NCBI GenBank assembly: GCA_018262095.1
Contig: JAGTRW010000006.1
Location: 62,001-126,000 of the forward strand
Direction of reading: 5' to 3'
DNA: 64,000 nt
DNA from: Pseudomonadota bacterium
GTDB taxonomy: Bacteria > Pseudomonadota > Gammaproteobacteria > Burkholderiales > Rhodocyclaceae
Positions within the stretch are counted from its first letter, which is position 1. The number at the start of each line of letters is the position of its first letter. The notes beneath the pieces were generated by a model that searched no databases, had not been told where the DNA came from, and was given only the letters and a program-made list of their open reading frames with translations. Made by a program: the position numbers and the translations under genes. This document shows positions 27,060 to 36,393 of this stretch, piece after piece.

Positions 27060-28934
27060 TCATTCAGCAGCCGGATCGTGAAAGCGGATCAGGTTGGGTC
27101 CGGCTTCCTTGGCGCGATACATCGCGGCATCGGCCCACCTGAGAATGTCCTCGTGGCTGGCCTCATGGCCGTTGAACAGCGCGACGCCGATGCTGGCGCT
27201 GCACTGATGTTCGACGCTGGCGGCGCCATCGGCAGCGTCGGGAGCTGCCGTCAGCCGGTAGGGTTCGGCCAACGCGAGACGGATTTTTTCGGCGATCAAT
27301 CCGGCCTGGGCAATCGATTCGGCGAGGCCCTGATGCAAGGCGCTGAGCATCACGACAAACTCGTCGCCGCCGAAGCGCGCCACGGTGTCCATCTCGCGTA
27401 CGCAGGCGCCGAGTCGGTGCGCCACTTCGATCAGCAGCAGATCGCCCATGCCGTGCCCGTGCGTGTCGTTGAGCGACTTGAAGTTGTCTAGGTCGAGGAA
27501 CAGCAGCGCGCCATGGCTGCCGTTACGCCGGCAGGCGGCCAAGGTCTGGGTCAGGCGGTCGTTGAGCAGGCGACGGTTGGGAAGTTGCGTCAGCGAGTCG
27601 TGGAAAGCGAGCCGATGCACCTGCTCTTCGATCCGCTTGCGCTCGGTGACGTTGCGGCAGATGCGGTGATAACCGGTAATCGCTCCGCGCGCGTCGCGCG
27701 CGGGTGTCGAGTTGATTTCAGTCCAGATCAGCGTGCCGTCGCGGCAGCGCAACTGCAACTCGAAAGGCGCCGCGTCGCCGGCTTTTTCGGCGAAGGTGGC
27801 GGCGCCCTCGGCGTCGAGCAGTTCGAACAGGGGGTGGCCGACCAGGTCTTCGGTGCGGTGCCCGGTGACGCGGGAAAATTCGGCGTTGATCGAAACGATC
27901 TTGGCCTGGTCGTCGGCGACCAGGATGGCGACCGTCGACGACTCGAACACCGTGGCGTTGATGCGCTGCAGCCGCAGCGACTCGGCGCGCTGTTCGGAGA
28001 GCTGCAACTGGCGGCGGTAGAACGCGATGCTCAGCAGGCAGATCGCCAGCAGTACCGTCAGCACGACGCTGAGCAGCGCCTTGGCCTCGGTGCGCCAGTG
28101 GCGCAGGGCGTAGTCGAGATCGACATGGGTCAGCAGCACCAGCGGATAGAGATGCGAGGCACGGAACGCCGTCAGCGTGCCGGAATCGTCTGCAAACTCG
28201 CCGGACTCGACTTCGGCGAGGTGCAGTCGTTGCACCTCGCGCACCGTACCAGGCTGCGCGTTCGGATCGGTGCTCATCAGCAGCGTGCCGTCGTAGCGCA
28301 GTATTTCGACCGATCCTTCGGCCGCGTCGAGCTTCTGCGTAATGCGACTGATGAAATAGTCGGGGTTGAGCGTGACCAGCAGCGTCACGCTCTGTCCGTC
28401 TACCGTCAGCGTCAGCGTCAGCGGAATGAAGCTCTGGGCGTCGCTGGCGATCGGCGTCTGCAGCGTGCTGGCCCAGCCGTCGGCGAGGTCGCGCCCGGAC
28501 CAGGGCTGGCCGATGCGCAGCGTTTCTTGGGCGCCGCTGGCCGGCGGCAGGTAGCTTTGCGTCGCCATCGTCAGACCGACGTTGGCCGGGTTTGAACTGG
28601 CGACGATGTGCTGGCGGTCGTCGAGCAGCGACATCGAGCGCAGGAAGGGCGCGCGGCGCAGCGTCGTCACGAAGGTCGTTTCGATCTCGCGTCGATCGGC
28701 GCCGCGCATCGCCAGCGGCAGGACATTGGCGGCGACCAGTTCGCTGACGTGCAGGCTCTGCGTCAGCACGTCCTCGAAACCTTGCGCTTGCATCGCCGCG
28801 ATTTCAAGCCCGCTGACGATGGCGTCGGCGCGCAGTCGCCACAGCGTGTAGCCGGTGACCGCGAGCATGCTGCCTATGAACAGCAGCAGCGCGGCGAGCA
28901 CCGCCTGGCGGAGTTGTCGGGTGGCGCGCTTCAT
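27060..28934 (-). CDS. Membrane diguanylate cyclase with Cache-like and PAS sensors
   Basis: 624 residues. A membrane helix near residues 12-32, a dCache-like periplasmic domain to about residue 280, a second helix (about 285-305), PAS with PAC (about 325-440, ending ICRNVTERKRIEEQ) and a GGDEF domain with intact FGGDEF in the active site. It should make c-di-GMP. The start codon overlaps the stop of the preceding binding-protein gene (ATGA), so the two are translationally coupled and the binding protein probably feeds the sensor. A far longer upstream frame is a shadow of that gene. Confidence 0.93.
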   Translation of the reverse strand: MKRATRQLRQAVLAALLLFIGSMLAVTGYTLWRLRADAIVSGLEIAAMQAQGFEDVLTQSLHVSELVAANVLPLAMRGADRREIETTFVTTLRRAPFLRSMSLLDDRQHIVASSNPANVGLTMATQSYLPPASGAQETLRIGQPWSGRDLADGWASTLQTPIASDAQSFIPLTLTLTVDGQSVTLLVTLNPDYFISRITQKLDAAEGSVEILRYDGTLLMSTDPNAQPGTVREVQRLHLAEVESGEFADDSGTLTAFRASHLYPLVLLTHVDLDYALRHWRTEAKALLSVVLTVLLAICLLSIAFYRRQLQLSEQRAESLRLQRINATVFESSTVAILVADDQAKIVSINAEFSRVTGHRTEDLVGHPLFELLDAEGAATFAEKAGDAAPFELQLRCRDGTLIWTEINSTPARDARGAITGYHRICRNVTERKRIEEQVHRLAFHDSLTQLPNRRLLNDRLTQTLAACRRNGSHGALLFLDLDNFKSLNDTHGHGMGDLLLIEVAHRLGACVREMDTVARFGGDEFVVMLSALHQGLAESIAQAGLIAEKIRLALAEPYRLTAAPDAADGAASVEHQCSASIGVALFNGHEASHEDILRWADAAMYRAKEAGPNLIRFHDPAAE

Positions 28935-29716
28935 GGGCTGAGGATCGGCTCCAGCTGGTAGCGCCGGGCGGCCTCGCGCAGCCGGCCATCGCGCTTGACG
29001 TCGGCGACGAAGCGCTCGATGCGCGCGTACCAGACATCGTCGCCGGGCAGCATGGCGTAGGCGTAGGGCGTGATGTGGTAGGTGCTGGGCGGCGAGATCA
29101 GCCGCGCCCAGTCGGCGTTGGCCAGGAAGCGCCGGCTGTAGGGGTAATCGGCGATGAACACGTCGGCGCGTCCCGACTCGACTTCCTGTTCGCGCGCGAA
29201 CGGGGTGTCGAGGACCAGCAGCTGCGCGGCCTTGAGCTTCTCCTTCATCACCGGTTCGTGCACCGTTCCCTTGGCCACGACGACGACCGTTCCCGGTTTG
29301 TCGATGTCGTTCCAGTCCCTGATGCGGCGGTTGGTCTTGCTGCTGATGGCGTAGATGTCGCTGGCCAGGTGCGGCCGCGTGAAGCGCAATTTCTCGGCGC
29401 GCGACGGCGTGATGCCGATGGCGAACATCGCGATATCGCAACGGTCGGCGACGAGATCATCGATCAGCCGGGCAAACGAACTGTCGACAAACTCGACCTC
29501 GACGCCGAGGTCCTTGCCGAGTTCGATCGCCATCTCGATATCGATTCCGGAGAGCTCTTGCGTCTTCGGGTTGCGGTAGGTGATGCCGTAGTAGTCGGGC
29601 CAGATACAGACGCGCAGCAGCGCGCCGGCCTGGACCTGCTCGAGGCGGCTTGGCGCGGCCTGCGCCGGCATCGCCAGGACGCCGGCCAGCATCACGATCA
29701 GGGCACAACGGCGCAT
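28931..29716 (-). CDS. Family-3 extracellular solute-binding protein coupled to a GGDEF protein
   Basis: 261 residues with a signal peptide (cleavage near AQAAPS) and an amino-acid-type binding domain: LLRVCIWPDYYGITYRNP, LSGIDIEMAIELGKDLG and the DIAMFAIGITPSRAEKL stretch that normally holds the ligand. No ABC permease genes are near; instead the stop overlaps the start of the diguanylate cyclase, so the protein may act as the periplasmic receptor of that enzyme. ATG at 29716 has AAGGA six bases upstream. Confidence 0.88.
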   Translation of the reverse strand: MRRCALIVMLAGVLAMPAQAAPSRLEQVQAGALLRVCIWPDYYGITYRNPKTQELSGIDIEMAIELGKDLGVEVEFVDSSFARLIDDLVADRCDIAMFAIGITPSRAEKLRFTRPHLASDIYAISSKTNRRIRDWNDIDKPGTVVVVAKGTVHEPVMKEKLKAAQLLVLDTPFAREQEVESGRADVFIADYPYSRRFLANADWARLISPPSTYHITPYAYAMLPGDDVWYARIERFVADVKRDGRLREAARRYQLEPILSP

Positions 29717-29983
29717 CGCATGTCCTTGTTGGGCAGGGCAGGCACATCTTCGCAAAGCCGGCCGCTTTTGGCTACCGGTAATTGGCGCCGGGAAAAGCGG
29801 GAACTACGAAGTCGGCGACGGCTGCTTCGCGTCTGACGGCGATTGCGCAATGATCGTCAAGCCGCGCCGCGCTCTTTGAAATGATCACTTTGGCAATGCA
29901 ATATATGCAAAAGAGATACACGGACAAGATTGCATGAGATATAGTCGTGCTCTTCGTGATCCTGATGATTTAGAGGCGGCGCC
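29717..29983. other. Divergent intergenic region before the chemoreceptor
   Basis: 267 bases without a gene. Around 29935-29975 a degenerate match to the CGTTGTG/TTCGTGAT 9-base-unit repeats seen elsewhere in the window is present; the rest shows no clear element. Confidence 0.3.
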
Positions 29984-32005
29984 GTGATTGACCGTAATTC
30001 CATAGGTTTTCGTGTGGCGCTGATCGTTTCGACGGCGGTCATCGTGTCGCTCGGCGGGTTCGGCCTCTTCCTCAATTCGCAGGTCCGCAGCATCAACGAG
30101 CGCGAGGAAACCGCCAAGCTGCAAAGCACCAATCAGCTGGTGCTCGGGATGATCGCCCAGACCGACGCGATCCTGCGCCAGCAGGCCGAAAACTGGGCGC
30201 ACACCTTCACCGGCGCACTGGCCGGCGACTATTCGCTTGAGCCGCACGGCGATACCCCGCTGCTCAAGCGCGACGGCGTTGCGCTCAACGACAGCACGCG
30301 CGAGGTCGATTCCTTCAGTTCGACGGGCAAGGGCAATGTCGCGACCTTGTTCGCGCGCCGCGGCGACGACTATGTCCGGGTCGCCACCTCGGTCAAGAAG
30401 GAAGACGGCAGTCGGGCGGTCGGCACGGCGCTGGGCAAGGCGCACCCCGCCTATGCCGCGATCAGCCAAGGCTTGCCGTTCATCGGCAAGGCGACGCTTT
30501 TCGGCCGTCAGTACATGACCAAGTACGACCCGATCAAGGACGGCAAGGGCCAGGTGATCGGCATCCACTTCGTCGGTATCGACATCATGAGCTCGCTCGA
30601 GTACCTCAAGGAGACGATCAGGAAAATCAAGCTGGGCCAGACCGGCTACGCCTACGTGCTCGACAACAGCCCGGGCGCGCACGCCGGAACGCTGCTGATC
30701 CATCCGGCGCAGGAGGGGAAGAACATCGCCGACTCGCAGGATAGCGACGGCAAGTATTTCATCAAGGAAATCCTCGATCAGCGCAACGGCATCATCGTCT
30801 ATCCGTGGATCAACAAGGACGCGGGCGAGAGTCGGGCGCGCGACAAGATCGTCGTTTTCAACGAATACAAGGACTGGAACTGGATCGTCGCGTCCGGCAG
30901 CTACGCCGACGAAATTTTCAGCCTGGCCGGCCGCGTGCGCAATATCATGGTCGGCGCGACCTTCGTGCTGACCATCATTCTGCTCTGCGTGCTGTCCTTC
31001 TATCTCAACCGCATCGTCCTTTCGCCGCTGCGCGATCTGGTCGGCAGTTCGCGCCGGATCGCCGACGGCGACTTGACCGTACAGCTCGATACGCACCGCG
31101 CCGACGAAGTCGGCAAGGTGATGAGCGCAATGCAGCAGATGGTCGGCAAATTGAGCGCCATCATCGGCGAAGTCAGGCGCGCCGCAGACACCATCTCAAG
31201 CGCCTCAGAGCAGCTGTCGACGACTTCGACCGAGATCAGCCTGGCCACCGAAAAACAGGCGCAATCGACGGCGTCGTCGGCGGCAGCGCTCGAACAGGTG
31301 ACGGTCAGCATCAACGAGGTGTCGACGCTGGCCCAGGCCACCGAAGAGAGCTCGAAGCGCACGGCAGCACTGAGCCGTGACAGCGTGACGGCGATCCATC
31401 ATGCGGTGTCCGAGATCGACTCGATGGCGCAGTCGATCGGCGCGGCGTCGGATCAGGTCGGCGGACTGGTCAAGCGCTCCGAGGAAGTCGGCAGCATCGC
31501 CGGGGTGATTCGCGAGATCGCCGACCAGACCAACCTGCTGGCGCTCAATGCGGCGATCGAAGCGGCGCGCGCCGGTGAGCAAGGGCGCGGCTTCGCGGTG
31601 GTCGCCGACGAGGTCAGAAAGCTCGCCGAACGCACCGCCCGGGCGACGCACGAGATCGCCGAGGTGATCGGCCTGATCCAGCAGGAAACGCAGCAGACGG
31701 TGATCGGCATGCAGTCTGCGACGCCGAAGATCAGGGATGGCCTGCAGAAGGTGAGCGACGTCTCGGGAATGCTCGATCGAATCTCGGTCGAAGCCGGCGA
31801 ATCGCAGAACCGCGCCGTCGAGGTCGCCAGCGCCACGCGCGAGCAGGCGGTCGCCGCCAACGACATCGCGCGCAGCGTCGAGCAGGTGGCGCAGATGACC
31901 GAGCAAACCAACGCCACCATGCACAACAACGCCGAGAGCGCGTCGGGCTTGCAGAAAATGGCGCAGGAGCTGCGCCAGCACGTCGCCTATTTCAAGATGC
32001 CCTAG
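29984..32005 (+). CDS. Methyl-accepting chemotaxis protein with a Cache-type sensor
   Basis: 673 residues. A membrane helix (about 9-28), a long periplasmic Cache domain (about 35-315, with [14 protein letters not shown] and [13 protein letters not shown]), a second helix (about 322-345), HAMP (345-400) and a full MCP signalling domain with the tip [20 protein letters not shown]. It should report a small-molecule ligand to a CheA/CheW complex not encoded here. GTG at 29984 has AGAGG upstream. Monocistronic. Confidence 0.95.
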   Translation: MIDRNSIGFRVALIVSTAVIVSLGGFGLFLNSQVRSINEREETAKLQSTNQLVLGMIAQTDAILRQQAENWAHTFTGALAGDYSLEPHGDTPLLKRDGVALNDSTREVDSFSSTGKGNVATLFARRGDDYVRVATSVKKEDGSRAVGTALGKAHPAYAAISQGLPFIGKATLFGRQYMTKYDPIKDGKGQVIGIHFVGIDIMSSLEYLKETIRKIKLGQTGYAYVLDNSPGAHAGTLLIHPAQEGKNIADSQDSDGKYFIKEILDQRNGIIVYPWINKDAGESRARDKIVVFNEYKDWNWIVASGSYADEIFSLAGRVRNIMVGATFVLTIILLCVLSFYLNRIVLSPLRDLVGSSRRIADGDLTVQLDTHRADEVGKVMSAMQQMVGKLSAIIGEVRRAADTISSASEQLSTTSTEISLATEKQAQSTASSAAALEQVTVSINEVSTLAQATEESSKRTAALSRDSVTAIHHAVSEIDSMAQSIGAASDQVGGLVKRSEEVGSIAGVIREIADQTNLLALNAAIEAARAGEQGRGFAVVADEVRKLAERTARATHEIAEVIGLIQQETQQTVIGMQSATPKIRDGLQKVSDVSGMLDRISVEAGESQNRAVEVASATREQAVAANDIARSVEQVAQMTEQTNATMHNNAESASGLQKMAQELRQHVAYFKMP

Positions 32006-32036
32006 GGGGTGTGGACATGTGTTTCGTGGGCGTGCC

Positions 32037-32128
32037 GACCAATTCGCCCCGTTCGGCCTGTCGAAGCCCCCGATTGGTAATGACCGCCGTTCGACCGTTC
32101 GACAAGCTCAGGGCTCAGGGCGAACGGA
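32037..32128. repeat. Dispersed GTTCGACAAGCTCAGG-type repeat
   Basis: Short inverted units (TTCGCCCCGTTCGGCCTGTC and GTTCGACAAGCTCAGGGC) fill the gap after the chemoreceptor. A 24-base stretch at 32087-32110 recurs exactly, in the opposite orientation, at 51145-51168. Confidence 0.7.
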
Positions 32129-32243
32129 CTGGATCAGCGTATCCGCGCAACTGTCCGGGCGGCGGCGATGCCCGGCACTGACACACGGCTGTAAAGAGAT
32201 TGCCTGATGATCCCCTCTTCACCTTTGCGAGGATGGGTTCACC

Positions 32244-32495
32244 ATGAGCGATCAGGTTTTCTGCTATCACTGCCGGCGTCATCACCCCGCCGACCAGGTC
32301 ACGGCGGTTTACGTGCGCGGCGTCAAGCGCTGGCGTTGTCGCCAGAGCGTCGTCTTGAGCCGTAGCAGCAGCGTCGCGCGCGATGCCTTCGGGCGCGCGG
32401 TCAGTGAGCAGAACCGGGCGCTGTGCGCCGGGCGCACCAGCCCGTTGCCGCGTCCGGTGCTCGAACTGTTGTGCAGCACGAGCGTCGCCGCATGA
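32244..32495 (+). CDS. Small Cys-rich protein preceding the glycosyltransferase
   Basis: 83 residues, not recognised. CYHCRRHH at residues 7-14 and a third cysteine in RWRCRQ suggest a small metal-binding or zinc-ribbon-like head, while the rest is basic and Ser/Arg-rich. The ATG follows GAGGA at about 10 bases, and its stop overlaps the start of the glycosyltransferase (ATGA), which argues that it is a real, translated gene that couples to the next one. Function unknown. Confidence 0.55.
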   Translation: MSDQVFCYHCRRHHPADQVTAVYVRGVKRWRCRQSVVLSRSSSVARDAFGRAVSEQNRALCAGRTSPLPRPVLELLCSTSVAA

Positions 32496-33532
32496 AGATC
32501 CTGATCGTCAGCGACGCCTGGGAGCCGCAGGTCAACGGCGTCGTTCGCACGCTCAAGATGACGCGCCGCGAACTCGAGCTCAAGGGCCACCAGACCGAGC
32601 TCATCTCCCCGCTCGGCTTCCGCTCGATTCCCTGCCCGACCTATCCCGAAATCAGCCTGGCGATGACTTCGCGGCGTGAAGTCGAGCGCCGGATCGACGA
32701 GTTCGCGCCCGACTGCCTGCATATCGCGACCGAAGGGCCGCTCGGCTGGCTGGCGCGCAGTATCGCGTTGCGCCGCGGCTGGCCGTTTACCACCGCCTAT
32801 CACAGTCGTTTCCCCGAGTACGTCAAAGCGCGCATTGGCGTTCCGCTCGCCTGGACCTACGCGCTGCTGCGCCGCTTCCACAACGCCGCGACTTATACGC
32901 TGGCGCCGACGCCGGCGATCGTCGCCGATCTTGCGGCGCGCGGTTTTTCGGGCGCGCGCCTGTGGTCGCGCGGCGTCGACCTGCAGCTCTTCAATGCGTC
33001 GGGAGCGCGCGATGCGGCGGCGAAGCGGCCGGTCTTTCTCTACGTCGGGCGAATCGCCGTCGAAAAACAGGTCGATCAATTCCTGCGCCTCGACCTGCCC
33101 GGCGAAAAGTGGGTTGCCGGCGAGGGTCCCGAGCGCGCCCGCTTGCAGGCGAGATTCCCGCAGGCGCGCTGGCTCGGCGTGCTCGACGGCGCGGCGCTGG
33201 CGCAGCTCTATCGCGCGGCCGACGTGATGGTGTTTCCGAGCGTCACCGATACCTTCGGGCTGGTGATGGTCGAAGCGATGGCCTGCGGCACGCCGGTCGC
33301 CGCTTTTCCGGTGCCCGGGCCGATCGACGTCGTCGGCGATTCGGGCGGCGGCGTGCTGCACGCCGACCTGCGCCAGGCCTGCCTGCGGGCGCTGGCGTTG
33401 CCGCGCGGCGCGGTGCGCCAACGCGCCGAACAGTTCACCTGGTCGGCCGCCGCCGATCAGATGCTGGCGGCCTTGCAGACCATCCCGCGCAGCCAGTGCG
33501 GTCAGGCCGCGGTCGCGCTTAGCGGCGGGTGA
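32492..33532 (+). CDS. GT4-type glycosyltransferase
   Basis: 346 residues, GT-B fold. MKILIVSDAWEPQVNGVVRT is the start typical of the MgtA/SqdX-like branch (lipid glycosyl- or mannosyltransferases); YVGRIAVEKQ and the donor-site segment FPSVTDTFGLVMVEAMACGTPVAA, cited here in parts FPSVTDTFG and EAMACGTPV, complete the signature. It probably adds a sugar to a membrane lipid in the cytosolic leaflet, but the acceptor is not predictable. It overlaps the small Cys-rich gene by four bases and converges on a microprotein gene. Confidence 0.9.
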   Translation: MKILIVSDAWEPQVNGVVRTLKMTRRELELKGHQTELISPLGFRSIPCPTYPEISLAMTSRREVERRIDEFAPDCLHIATEGPLGWLARSIALRRGWPFTTAYHSRFPEYVKARIGVPLAWTYALLRRFHNAATYTLAPTPAIVADLAARGFSGARLWSRGVDLQLFNASGARDAAAKRPVFLYVGRIAVEKQVDQFLRLDLPGEKWVAGEGPERARLQARFPQARWLGVLDGAALAQLYRAADVMVFPSVTDTFGLVMVEAMACGTPVAAFPVPGPIDVVGDSGGGVLHADLRQACLRALALPRGAVRQRAEQFTWSAAADQMLAALQTIPRSQCGQAAVALSGG

Positions 33533-33638
33533 GTCTGCTCCGCCGCGATCCGTGCAGCGCGATCAATTCGAGCAGTCCCCAGAGCAGCGTGCTGGCGAGC
33601 GCCGGGTGCAAGAACGTCTTGCGAAAAAAGCGAGACAT
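33519..33638 (-). CDS. 39-residue basic microprotein
   Basis: Not recognised. The protein starts MSRFFRKTFLHP, has a short hydrophobic helix (LASTLLWGLLELIAL) and ends in an Arg-rich tail (RRSRLTRR). AAGGAG stands eight bases before the ATG, one of the best ribosome binding sites in the window. Its gene is 15 bases after the stop of another microprotein gene, with which it forms a two-gene operon, and it overlaps the convergent glycosyltransferase gene by 14 bases. Size and hydrophobic helix suggest a membrane-associated peptide. Confidence 0.55.
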   Translation of the reverse strand: MSRFFRKTFLHPALASTLLWGLLELIALHGSRRSRLTRR

Positions 33639-33653
33639 GTCAGAGTCTCCTTT

Positions 33654-33761
33654 TCAGAGGTCGTCGAGCGGCCAGACGGCGATCCATTTTTCGTCGCACA
33701 GCTGGGCAAAAAGCCGATCGATGATTTTCTGCAGATCGAATAATTTCATGAACGTCATCAT
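33654..33761 (-). CDS. 35-residue microprotein
   Basis: Not recognised. MMTFMKLFDLQKIIDRLF begins an amphipathic helix, and the end EKWIAVWPLDDL is acidic and Trp-rich. GGAG precedes two tandem ATG codons (33761 and 33758), so either may be used. It lies directly upstream of the second microprotein in the same direction. A balanced codon use and the two strong ribosome binding sites in a row argue against chance. Confidence 0.5.
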   Translation of the reverse strand: MMTFMKLFDLQKIIDRLFAQLCDEKWIAVWPLDDL

Positions 33762-33842
33762 GTCACTCCCGGGTTTCGTCTCAAGGTCCGGTCACCCTAG
33801 CAGCGCGGTGTTAAGAATCTGTTGCAGCGCGAGGATCTTGGC

Positions 33843-34856
33843 GTGAATCAATTGCCCGAATTGATCGAGCTCGAACGAATCATCGACCAAGGCGCGGGCA
33901 GGCTCGACGCGCGCGTCGCCTGCCAGGTCACGGCCGGCGATCGCCAACTGCCGGTCCATGTGATTGCGCTCGGCAACCCCAGCCCGGACGTTCCGGCGGT
34001 CGGCTTCTTCGGCGGCGTCCACGGCCTCGAGCGGATCGGCGCGCAAGTGCTGATCGCCTATCTGCACAGCCTGGTGATGCGCTTGCCGTGGGACAACGTA
34101 TTGCAGCGACAGCTCGAATCGGTGCGCCTGGTGTTCATGCCGCTGGTCAATCCGGGCGGCGTCTGGCTGGGCACGCGCGCCAACCCGAACGGCGTCGATC
34201 TGATGCGCAACGCGCCGGTCGATTCGCGCGAACGCGTTCCCTGGCTGGTCGGCGGACAGCGAATCAGCGCGCGCCTGCCGTGGTATCGCGGCGCGCCGGA
34301 CGCGGCGATGGAAGATGAAAGTCAGGCGCTGTGCGCGGTCGCCGAGGACGAGCTGCTGGCGCGCGAATTTTCGATCGCGCTTGACTGCCATTCGGGTTTC
34401 GGCAGCACCGACCGCCTGTGGTTTCCCTACGCGCATACCGTTCGGCCGATCGCGCAGCTGCCCGAAATGCACGCGCTCAAGGCGCTCTTCGATCAGAGCA
34501 ACCGCCATCACCGTTACCTCTTCGAACCGCAGAGCCGGCAGTACCTGGCGCACGGCGACCTCTGGGATCACCTCTACCGGCGCACCGAGGGGCGGTCCGA
34601 ACGAACGTTCCTGCCGCTGACGCTCGAGATGGGGTCGTGGCTGTGGGTCAAGAAAAACCCGCGCCAGCTCTTTTCGCGGCACGGCATCTTCAATCCGCTG
34701 ATCGACCACCGGCAGCAGCGCGTGCTGCGCCGGCACCTGGCCTGGCTCGACTTCCTGACGCGCGCCGCCGGCAGCTATCAGCGCTGGCTGCCGACCGGCG
34801 CGGCGCGCGCAGATCATCGCCAGCGTGCGCTCGAACTCTGGTACCGCTCGCCGTGA
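33843..34856 (+). CDS. M14-family / succinylglutamate desuccinylase-like zinc hydrolase
   Basis: 337 residues. The zinc ligands are visible as HGLE in FFGGVHGLERIG (H-x-x-E) and DCHSGFG (second His); the catalytic glutamate is likely in LTLEMGSW. This fits the M14 carboxypeptidase superfamily (DUF2817-like). The substrate could be a cell-wall peptide or an acylated amino acid. GTG at 33843 follows GAGGA by seven bases; a TTG at 33822 is less likely. The stop overlaps the next start (GTGA), so it is coupled to the alpha/beta hydrolase. Confidence 0.85.
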   Translation: MNQLPELIELERIIDQGAGRLDARVACQVTAGDRQLPVHVIALGNPSPDVPAVGFFGGVHGLERIGAQVLIAYLHSLVMRLPWDNVLQRQLESVRLVFMPLVNPGGVWLGTRANPNGVDLMRNAPVDSRERVPWLVGGQRISARLPWYRGAPDAAMEDESQALCAVAEDELLAREFSIALDCHSGFGSTDRLWFPYAHTVRPIAQLPEMHALKALFDQSNRHHRYLFEPQSRQYLAHGDLWDHLYRRTEGRSERTFLPLTLEMGSWLWVKKNPRQLFSRHGIFNPLIDHRQQRVLRRHLAWLDFLTRAAGSYQRWLPTGAARADHRQRALELWYRSP

Positions 34857-35617
34857 GCGCCTGGATCCTGCTGCGCGGGCTGAGCCGCGAGGCGAGGCAC
34901 TGGGGCGGCTTTGCCGAGCTGCTGTGCCGCGAAATTCCGGATGCTCAGGTGTTGGCGCCCGACCTGCCGGGCAACGGCAGCCGCTGCCGCGAAAAGAGCC
35001 CGCTGCGCGTCGAGTCGATGGTCGAATCGCTGCGCGCGCAGCTTGGCGTTCAGGGCGTCGCGCCGCCGTATCGGCTGCTCGCCATGTCGCTCGGCGCGAT
35101 GGTCGCGGTCGATTGGGCAGCGCGCCATCCCGGCGAGATTGCCGGCGCCGTGCTGATCAACACCAGCCTGCGGCCGTTGAGCCCCTTCTATCATCGCCTC
35201 AAGCCCGCCAACTATCGGCGCCTGCTGACGCTCGCGCTGTCGGCCGCCAGCGATCGAGACTGGGAAGCCGCGATCCTCGAACTCACCAGCCGCCATGCGG
35301 GCGCGCACGAGACCGTGCTCGACGACTGGCTGGCGTACCGCCGCGAAAACCCGGTCACCGTCGCCAACGCGCTGCGCCAGCTTTTCGCCGCAGCACGCTA
35401 CCGCGTACCTAGCGTCAAGCCGGATGTCCCGCTGCTGGTGCTCGCGAGCCTGCGCGACGAGTTGGTCGATAGCGACTGCTCGCAGCAGCTCGCCAGGCAA
35501 TGGCGTCTGCCGCACGCCGTGCATCCCGACGCCGGCCACGATCTGCCGCTCGACGACGGCGCCTGGGTCGTCCGCGAGATCGGGCGCTGGCTGCGGACGT
35601 TCGCCGGCCAAGCTTGA
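34853..35617 (+). CDS. Alpha/beta hydrolase
   Basis: 254 residues. WILLRGLSREARHWGGF corresponds to the oxyanion region, the nucleophile elbow is AMSLGA (Ser), the acid is likely in LRDELVD and the His is in GHDLPLDD, so a complete catalytic triad can be placed. Substrate unknown. GTG at 34853 overlaps the M14 gene's stop codon, so it is translated with it. Confidence 0.88.
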   Translation: MSAWILLRGLSREARHWGGFAELLCREIPDAQVLAPDLPGNGSRCREKSPLRVESMVESLRAQLGVQGVAPPYRLLAMSLGAMVAVDWAARHPGEIAGAVLINTSLRPLSPFYHRLKPANYRRLLTLALSAASDRDWEAAILELTSRHAGAHETVLDDWLAYRRENPVTVANALRQLFAAARYRVPSVKPDVPLLVLASLRDELVDSDCSQQLARQWRLPHAVHPDAGHDLPLDDGAWVVREIGRWLRTFAGQA

Positions 35618-35709
35618 GGCGCGGGTCCCGGCGCCAGCGATTTACGCGATAATGCAGGGCGGCGATCTCGTCCGCCCAAGCTTGCGTGAATCTTCAGGAA
35701 CCCGGGCCC

Positions 35710-36393
35710 GTGCGTTTATTGCTTGTTGAAGACGATCTGGAACTCGCCAACGGACTGGTGCATACGCTGGCTCAGTCCAATTACGCCGCCGATGCCGTTC
35801 ATACCGGGCGCGACGCGGTGGCCGCCTGCGCGACGATGCCGTATCAACTGGTGATCCTCGATCTCGGCCTGCCCGACGAGGACGGGATCGAGACCCTGCG
35901 CCGCCTGCGCCAGCAGGGATTGACCGCGCCGGTGCTGATCCTCACCGCGCGCGACGACTTGAAGGACCGCATCCTCGGACTCGATGCCGGTGGCGACGAT
36001 TACCTCTCCAAGCCATTCGCGTTCGGCGAGTTGGAGGCCAGGATTCGCGCGCTGTTGCGGCGCGGCAGTTCGCTCGGCGGAGTGCGCTGCTTTGGCGGGA
36101 TCGAGTTCGACTCAACCACCCGCGCGGTGATGATCAATGGCGGCGAGATCACGCTCACGGCACGCGAACTGGCGGTGCTCGAGATCCTGATGTTGCGGCC
36201 GGGGCGGGTGGTCAGCAAACAGCAGCTGGTCGAATCGCTCTACACCTGGGAAAGCGAAGCCAACCCGTCGGCGATCGAGGTGTTCGTCAGCCGCTTGCGG
36301 CGCAAGCTCGACGACGCGGGCGCCGGGGTCGGCATCCGCGTGCTGCGCGGACTCGGTTATCGTCTTGAATTGGCGCCTCATGCGGCGGAATAA
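35710..36393 (+). CDS. tctD: OmpR-family response regulator, TctD/QseB-like
   Basis: 227 residues. The receiver begins VRLLLVEDD, with phosphoacceptor Asp in LDLGLPDEDG and Lys in SKPFA; a winged helix DNA-binding domain (about 130-222) follows. GTG at 35710 gives the canonical family N-terminus with AGGA ten bases upstream; an in-frame GTG at 35686 would add eight residues. It overlaps the kinase gene by 14 bases. By analogy with TctD it may control the TRAP genes downstream. Confidence 0.9.
   Translation: MRLLLVEDDLELANGLVHTLAQSNYAADAVHTGRDAVAACATMPYQLVILDLGLPDEDGIETLRRLRQQGLTAPVLILTARDDLKDRILGLDAGGDDYLSKPFAFGELEARIRALLRRGSSLGGVRCFGGIEFDSTTRAVMINGGEITLTARELAVLEILMLRPGRVVSKQQLVESLYTWESEANPSAIEVFVSRLRRKLDDAGAGVGIRVLRGLGYRLELAPHAAE

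Noticed and set aside
24781-27081. A 766-codon open frame on the plus strand
   Set aside because: Antisense to the 1143-residue hybrid kinase; composition (Arg, Gln, Asp, His rich) is typical of a shadow frame.
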